Positions 6,696-9,732 of a stretch of DNA of 9,732 nucleotides are shown here, piece by piece. Both the position numbers and the translations under genes were made by a program. The first letter of the stretch is position 1. Every line of letters starts with the position of its first letter. The notes under the pieces are model-generated. The model did no database searches. It had not been told where the DNA came from and saw only the letters and a list, made by a program, of their open reading frames with translations. Source of the stretch: Pedobacter sp. UBA4863 (GTDB lineage Bacteria > Bacteroidota > Bacteroidia > Sphingobacteriales > Sphingobacteriaceae); contig NZ_DHDZ01000033.1 in NCBI RefSeq assembly GCF_002399615.1, forward strand, positions 213,777-223,508, given 5' to 3'.

Positions 6696-7145
6696 ATGAA
6701 TTTTAAAAGAATTTTAATTGCTGTTGACAACAGTACTTGTGCCGAAAAGGCCGCAAAAACCGGTTATGAGATGGCTACGCTATACCATGCAGAAGTAGCC
6801 CTATTAAATATTGTAGAACCTGCGCCACCCCTAGCCAATCCCGATTTTGGCTTTGCCCCCGCTATTGTAGATATTTATGATAGCAATCTGGAAAACAGCC
6901 ATATACTGTTAAAAGAAATAGAAAACAAGTTTGGTAATAACACAACAACTACCTACCTCTCTGTACTTGATACGGCTACTAACGGAATTTTACAACAATC
7001 GGAAGAATGGCGTGCAGATTTAATTGTAATTGGCACTCACGGTAGAACTGGTTTAAATCATTTTTTAATGGGTAGCGTAGCCGAACACGTGGCAAGAAAA
7101 TCTGCCTGTCCGGTACTTATTGTACCCAACAAAGCCGAGGTTTAA
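6696..7145 (+). CDS. Universal stress protein (UspA family)
   Basis: A 149-residue single-domain cytoplasmic protein with the Usp alpha/beta fold. The N-terminus KRILIAVDNST (4-14) is the typical first strand, with the conserved Asp (D11) near the nucleotide. The ATP-binding signature is complete: G113-x2-G116-x9-G126-S127 in GTHGRTGLNHFLMGS, followed by SVAEHVARKSACPVLIVP (127-144). An intact motif suggests an ATP-binding Usp subtype, probably a dimer. The insertion at about 42-65 (PAPPLANPDFGFAP) is common in Bacteroidota members. The ATG at 6696 has a weak AAGG-like element a few bases upstream. The gene is transcribed away from the NlpC/P60 gene, with its 3' end followed by 263 non-coding bases. 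It likely responds to starvation or oxygen stress, as other Usps do; no operator is recognised. Confidence 0.93.
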   Translation: MNFKRILIAVDNSTCAEKAAKTGYEMATLYHAEVALLNIVEPAPPLANPDFGFAPAIVDIYDSNLENSHILLKEIENKFGNNTTTTYLSVLDTATNGILQQSEEWRADLIVIGTHGRTGLNHFLMGSVAEHVARKSACPVLIVPNKAEV

Positions 7146-7260
7146 CTACACCTTACAAACCATCTAACCACACTATAAAACAGCAAACTACATTAAACAA
7201 AGATCACTCACTAGCCTTACAATATGGTATCACTATTTGTCTAGGTGTCATTAACAAAAG

Positions 7261-7272
7261 CTTAGCGCTAAG
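7261..7272. repeat. Perfect 12-bp palindrome CTTAGCGCTAAG
   Basis: CTTAGCGCTAAG is fully self-complementary and lies in the 263-base spacer between the Usp and aminopeptidase genes, about 135 bases before the latter start. It could be an operator for a dimeric regulator, or, with CTTTT following on the minus strand, the 3' end of a short minus-strand transcript. No other copy was noticed in the window. Confidence 0.3.
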
Positions 7273-7408
7273 AAACTATTCTTTCTCTTTTGTCAACTCT
7301 TCGTTAATTTCAGTTTCATAGCTGTTCATGGCTAATTAATTTTAAGGTAAAGCTTCCCTTAATTGCCAAATTATCCATTACTTTGATTAATAAAATACAG
7401 AAACATAA

Positions 7409-9184
7409 ATGACACACCTAGAAAAGTTAGCAGCCATTCGTAATTTGATGCAAAAGGACGGCGTTGATGCCTATATCATCCCATCGGCAGATCCACATAT
7501 CAGCGAATACCTACCAGATTTTTATAAAAGCATTCCATTTGTTACGGGGTTTACAGGCTCGGTAAGTACCGTGGTAATTACCGCAGATTATGCTGGTTTA
7601 TGGGCCGATTCGAGATATTTTGTACAAGCCGAAGAACAATTAAAAGGAAGTGGTTTTGAACTGGTTAAATTGAAAGCACAAGGCATGGCCGAATACATCG
7701 ATTGGTTAGGTCAGAAATTACCCGAGGGCAGTAAAATTGCTTTCGATGAAAAAACAGTTTCAGTTTTAGTAGGCTTACAATTAGAAAAACAATTAGCCTT
7801 TAAAAATATCCGCTTCGAAAACCAAGATTACGTTGGACAAATCTGGAACGATAGGCCTGCTTTACCATTTGCTCCGGCATTTTTATTAGCCGACGAAGTA
7901 GTGGGCCAATCAGTACCTAGCAAATTGGCAGCAATTAGAGCATCTCTTAAAAAGCAACGCGTAGCTTATCATTTGGTATCCTCATTAGATGATATGGCAT
8001 GGATTTTTAACCTAAGAGGTCAAGATGTAGGTTTTAATCCTGTGGTGTTAAGTTTTGCTTTAATAGCGGAAAATCAGGTGAAAATCTATATTGATAAGCA
8101 TAAATTAACTGCCGACGATCAGCATACTTTGACAAACCAAGGTATAACAATTGCAGATTACAATGCGCTAGCCTCAGACCTACAACAGTTACCTACAAAT
8201 AGCAATATCTTAATAGATCCAAAACGCAACTGCTATTTCATGTACAAGCAAGTAGCAAAAGCAGTGCAAAAGGTATTAGAAACCAATCCATCAACCTATT
8301 TAAAAGCAATTAAAAATGAAGTTGAAATTGCCAACACCCGCAAAACAATGGTTAAAGACGGGGCAGCAATGACCAAATTCTTTAAATGGGTAAAAGAAAA
8401 TATTGGTAAGATAGAAATTACAGAAATATCTGCTGCCGAGGTTTTAAAAGGCTTTAGAGCAGAACAAGATGGTTTTGTTGGCGAAAGTTTTAACACCATT
8501 GCAGGCTATAAAGCTCATGGCGCTTTACCACATTATGCCGCTACGCCAGAAAGCGATGTAGCCATAGAGGCCAATGGCTTGTTCTTGGTAGATTCGGGTG
8601 GGCAGTACCTTTATGGCACTACCGATATTACCCGTGTAATTCCAATGGGGAACAACACTGATGAAGAACGAACGGATTATACATTGGTATTAAAAGCGAT
8701 GATTGAAGGCTGTAAAACCCGTTTCCCAAAAGGAACCTGCGGTTATCAGATCGATGCCATTACACGCCGCCCAATGTGGGATTATGCTTTAAATTACGGT
8801 CATGGCACCGGTCACGGTGTGGGTTATTACTTAAATGTGCACGAAGGCCCTCATGTTTTCAACGCATCGGCTACGCCAATTGCCATCGAGCTAGGAACCA
8901 TTACATCTATTGAGCCCGGTATTTATCGCAACGGCAAACATGGTATCCGTATCGAAAATTTAGTTTTAACGGTAAAGGATGAAAATAACGAGTTTAACGA
9001 ATTTTATGCTTTTGAAAGCTTAACACTTGCCCCTATTGACACCACTTTGGTGAAAAAGGAATTATTAGAACCTTCGCACATTAACTGGTTAAACCAATAC
9101 CATCAAGAGGTTTACGAAAAGGTAAGTCCATTATTAAACGAGGAAGAAAAAGTTTTTTTAAAGGAAATGACAAAAGCCATCTAA
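7409..9184 (+). CDS. Xaa-Pro aminopeptidase, three-domain aminopeptidase P type (M24B)
   Basis: A 591-residue cytoplasmic metallopeptidase that removes the N-terminal residue from peptides whose second residue is proline. Its length and domain order match the eukaryote-like aminopeptidase P1 form (XPNPEP1) rather than the shorter two-domain E. coli PepP. The first creatinase-like domain spans about 1-150 (YIIPSADPHISEYLP 22-36; GLWADSRYF 63-71), a second 155-305 (LDDMAWIFNLRG 193-204), and the pita-bread catalytic domain 306-540. All five metal ligands are visible: D395 (VDSGG), D406 (TTDITR), H469 (GHGTGHGVG), E502 (SIEPG) and E516 (RIENL), with supporting histidines H375 and H478. A C-terminal tail of about 50 residues follows. 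The enzyme usually holds two Mn ions. No signal peptide is seen. It is monocistronic, with its own strong terminator 70 bases after the stop. Confidence 0.95.
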   Translation: MTHLEKLAAIRNLMQKDGVDAYIIPSADPHISEYLPDFYKSIPFVTGFTGSVSTVVITADYAGLWADSRYFVQAEEQLKGSGFELVKLKAQGMAEYIDWLGQKLPEGSKIAFDEKTVSVLVGLQLEKQLAFKNIRFENQDYVGQIWNDRPALPFAPAFLLADEVVGQSVPSKLAAIRASLKKQRVAYHLVSSLDDMAWIFNLRGQDVGFNPVVLSFALIAENQVKIYIDKHKLTADDQHTLTNQGITIADYNALASDLQQLPTNSNILIDPKRNCYFMYKQVAKAVQKVLETNPSTYLKAIKNEVEIANTRKTMVKDGAAMTKFFKWVKENIGKIEITEISAAEVLKGFRAEQDGFVGESFNTIAGYKAHGALPHYAATPESDVAIEANGLFLVDSGGQYLYGTTDITRVIPMGNNTDEERTDYTLVLKAMIEGCKTRFPKGTCGYQIDAITRRPMWDYALNYGHGTGHGVGYYLNVHEGPHVFNASATPIAIELGTITSIEPGIYRNGKHGIRIENLVLTVKDENNEFNEFYAFESLTLAPIDTTLVKKELLEPSHINWLNQYHQEVYEKVSPLLNEEEKVFLKEMTKAI

Positions 9185-9252
9185 GGCGGCAGAGTGCTTA
9201 GTTAAGCCAAGGCTAATCAATACTCGCTTACTAGGCTTTCGTAACAAAAAAC

Positions 9253-9286
9253 AAAAGGGGCTGTAAAATAACACAGCCCCTTTTTT
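9253..9286 (+). terminator. Strong intrinsic terminator after the aminopeptidase gene
   Basis: AAAAGGGGCTGT (9253-9264) pairs perfectly with ACAGCCCCTTTT (9273-9284) around an 8-base loop, giving 12 bp, and the right arm runs into a T6 tract (9281-9286). The A-rich left side means it may also work on the minus strand, which would suit the minus-strand remnant at 9304-9420. Confidence 0.93.
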
Positions 9287-9303
9287 CAAACAATTAATTT
9301 AAG

Positions 9304-9420
9304 CTATTTTATTGCCTTTACCAATTTCATTACTACATAAGCAGTTCCTCCACTGTACTCCATAAGCAATTTTATAGTCATTGCATTATCGTCGCCATTG
9401 GCAAGTACAAAACAATAGCA
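9304..9420 (-). pseudogene. C-terminal coding remnant, minus strand
   Basis: On the minus strand 38 sense codons end at a TAG at 9304-9306. The product reads ...ANGDDNAMTIKLLMEY followed by SGGTAYVVMKLVKAIK, which has the amino-acid balance of a real protein end. There is no credible full-length start. Upstream the frame runs straight into the palindromic repeat block at 9427-9525 and meets a TAA inside it. This suggests the 3' end of a gene whose 5' part was lost or replaced by repeat insertion. The terminator at 9253-9286 lies just downstream and would have served it. The family is not recognised, and a chance open frame remains possible. Confidence 0.35.
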
Positions 9421-9426
9421 AGTGCT

Positions 9427-9525
9427 ATTCGTGATTTGTAATCGCGAACCCCCATTCGTGCATTTGTAATGCACATCGGCTATAGCAGATTAAAAATCTG
9501 CCGATAGGACCTCGCAATTGCAAAC
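9427..9525. repeat. REP-like array of four evenly spaced palindromes
   Basis: Four palindromes sit at near-regular spacing. CGTGATT/AATCGCG (9430-9446) has a TGT loop and one wobble pair. GTGCATT/AATGCAC (9458-9474) is perfect, with a TGT loop. GCAGATT/AATCTGC (9485-9501) is perfect, with an AAA loop. GCAATTGC spans 9514-9521. The centres are 28, 27 and about 25 bases apart, and the first three share the ATT-NNN-AAT core. The first two are each preceded by ATTCGTG. This is not a CRISPR array: the units are short and non-identical. It resembles REP/BIME-type intergenic repeats. Confidence 0.6.
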
Positions 9526-9568
9526 CGAACATAATGAGCTCAAGAAATAATTGCGAAGAGCAAAAATA

Positions 9569-9601
9569 TTGAAGCGTAACATCATAAAAAATACACTTCA
9601 A
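9569..9601. repeat. Short inverted repeat TTGAAGCGT / ACACTTCAA
   Basis: TTGAAGCGT (9569-9577) and ACACTTCAA (9593-9601) pair at 8 of 9 positions around a 15-base A-rich loop. It lies between the REP-like block and the long hairpin at 9624-9668. Its function is not evident. Confidence 0.3.
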
Positions 9602-9623
9602 ACATCATTTCAGATAGGTCGTA

Positions 9624-9677
9624 ACCCAAACTCACATTAACTAAGTTAATTTAACGTGAGTTTTGGGTCTTATTTTT
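9624..9677 (+). terminator. Long hairpin with T-rich tail, terminator-like
   Basis: ACCCAAA plus CTCACATTAA (9624-9640) pairs with TTAACGTGAG plus TTTTGGGT (9651-9668) around a 10-base loop, with one mismatch and one bulged base, for about 16 pairs. On the plus strand it is followed by CTTATTTTT (9669-9677), as an intrinsic terminator would be. No plus-strand gene is seen after the aminopeptidase terminator at 9286, so what it terminates is unclear. Confidence 0.5.
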
Positions 9678-9732
9678 AGGCTATGCCATATGTCAAGCCC
9701 TAGCAAACTCCATTAAATTCACTTAAAACCGA

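Noticed and set aside
8296..8499. Minus-strand 67-codon frame inside the aminopeptidase gene
   Set aside because: It is antisense to a conserved catalytic region and has no domain; a shadow frame.
9427..9525. CRISPR array
   Set aside because: The units are short palindromes that differ in sequence, with no identical repeats of 24-40 bases and no spacers of constant length between identical units; no cas gene is nearby.
9561..9568. Minus-strand promoter box TATTTTTG
   Set aside because: It matches TAnnTTTG, but no TTG lies 17-23 bases upstream and no gene starts downstream; a chance match in AT-rich DNA.
1..9732. Defence island, prophage, toxin-antitoxin or conjugative element
   Set aside because: All clear genes are ordinary metabolic or housekeeping families; no nuclease, integrase, phage structural or mobilisation protein is seen.

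Overview
The window looks like an ordinary chromosomal segment from a member of the Bacteroidota, most likely the Sphingobacteriaceae (Pedobacter-like). The support is AT-rich DNA, spacers of several hundred AT-rich bases, few Shine-Dalgarno sequences, at least one good match to the Bacteroidota promoter (TTG, about 20 bases, TAnnTTTG), and protein families typical of this phylum. The genus is inferred from protein style, not proven.

Layout. Positions 1-480 (+) are the C-terminal regulatory half of a monofunctional aspartate kinase (lysC) that begins before the window. Then comes a class I SAM-dependent methyltransferase with a THUMP-like C-terminal part (537-1715, +), close enough to be co-transcribed. 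A 14-base inverted repeat sits between it and a convergent gene for a 732-residue B12-binding-type radical SAM protein (1881-4079, -), which starts with TTG. About 790 bases without a convincing protein gene follow (4080-4872). They hold an IS3-like terminal sequence and a compact minus-strand unit of promoter, two small hairpins and intrinsic terminator, which reads as a candidate small RNA. Next are a YceH/DUF480 winged-helix protein (4873-5520, +), a palindrome-rich spacer (5541-5718), an SH3b-NlpC/P60 cysteine peptidase (5793-6572, -), a divergent universal stress protein (6696-7145, +) and a large three-domain Xaa-Pro aminopeptidase (7409-9184, +) with a strong terminator. The last 450 bases hold a decayed minus-strand C-terminal coding remnant, a REP-like set of four evenly spaced palindromes, and a long hairpin with a T-rich tail.

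How the genes work together. There is no obvious multi-gene pathway. LysC feeds the diaminopimelate/lysine and threonine/methionine branch. The NlpC/P60 enzyme and the Xaa-Pro aminopeptidase are probably peptide-recycling or turnover enzymes. The methyltransferase and the radical SAM protein have unknown substrates. No defence system, prophage, CRISPR array, tRNA or rRNA was seen. The most interesting parts are non-coding: the candidate small RNA at 4518-4627 and the palindrome clusters at 5541-5718 and 9427-9525.
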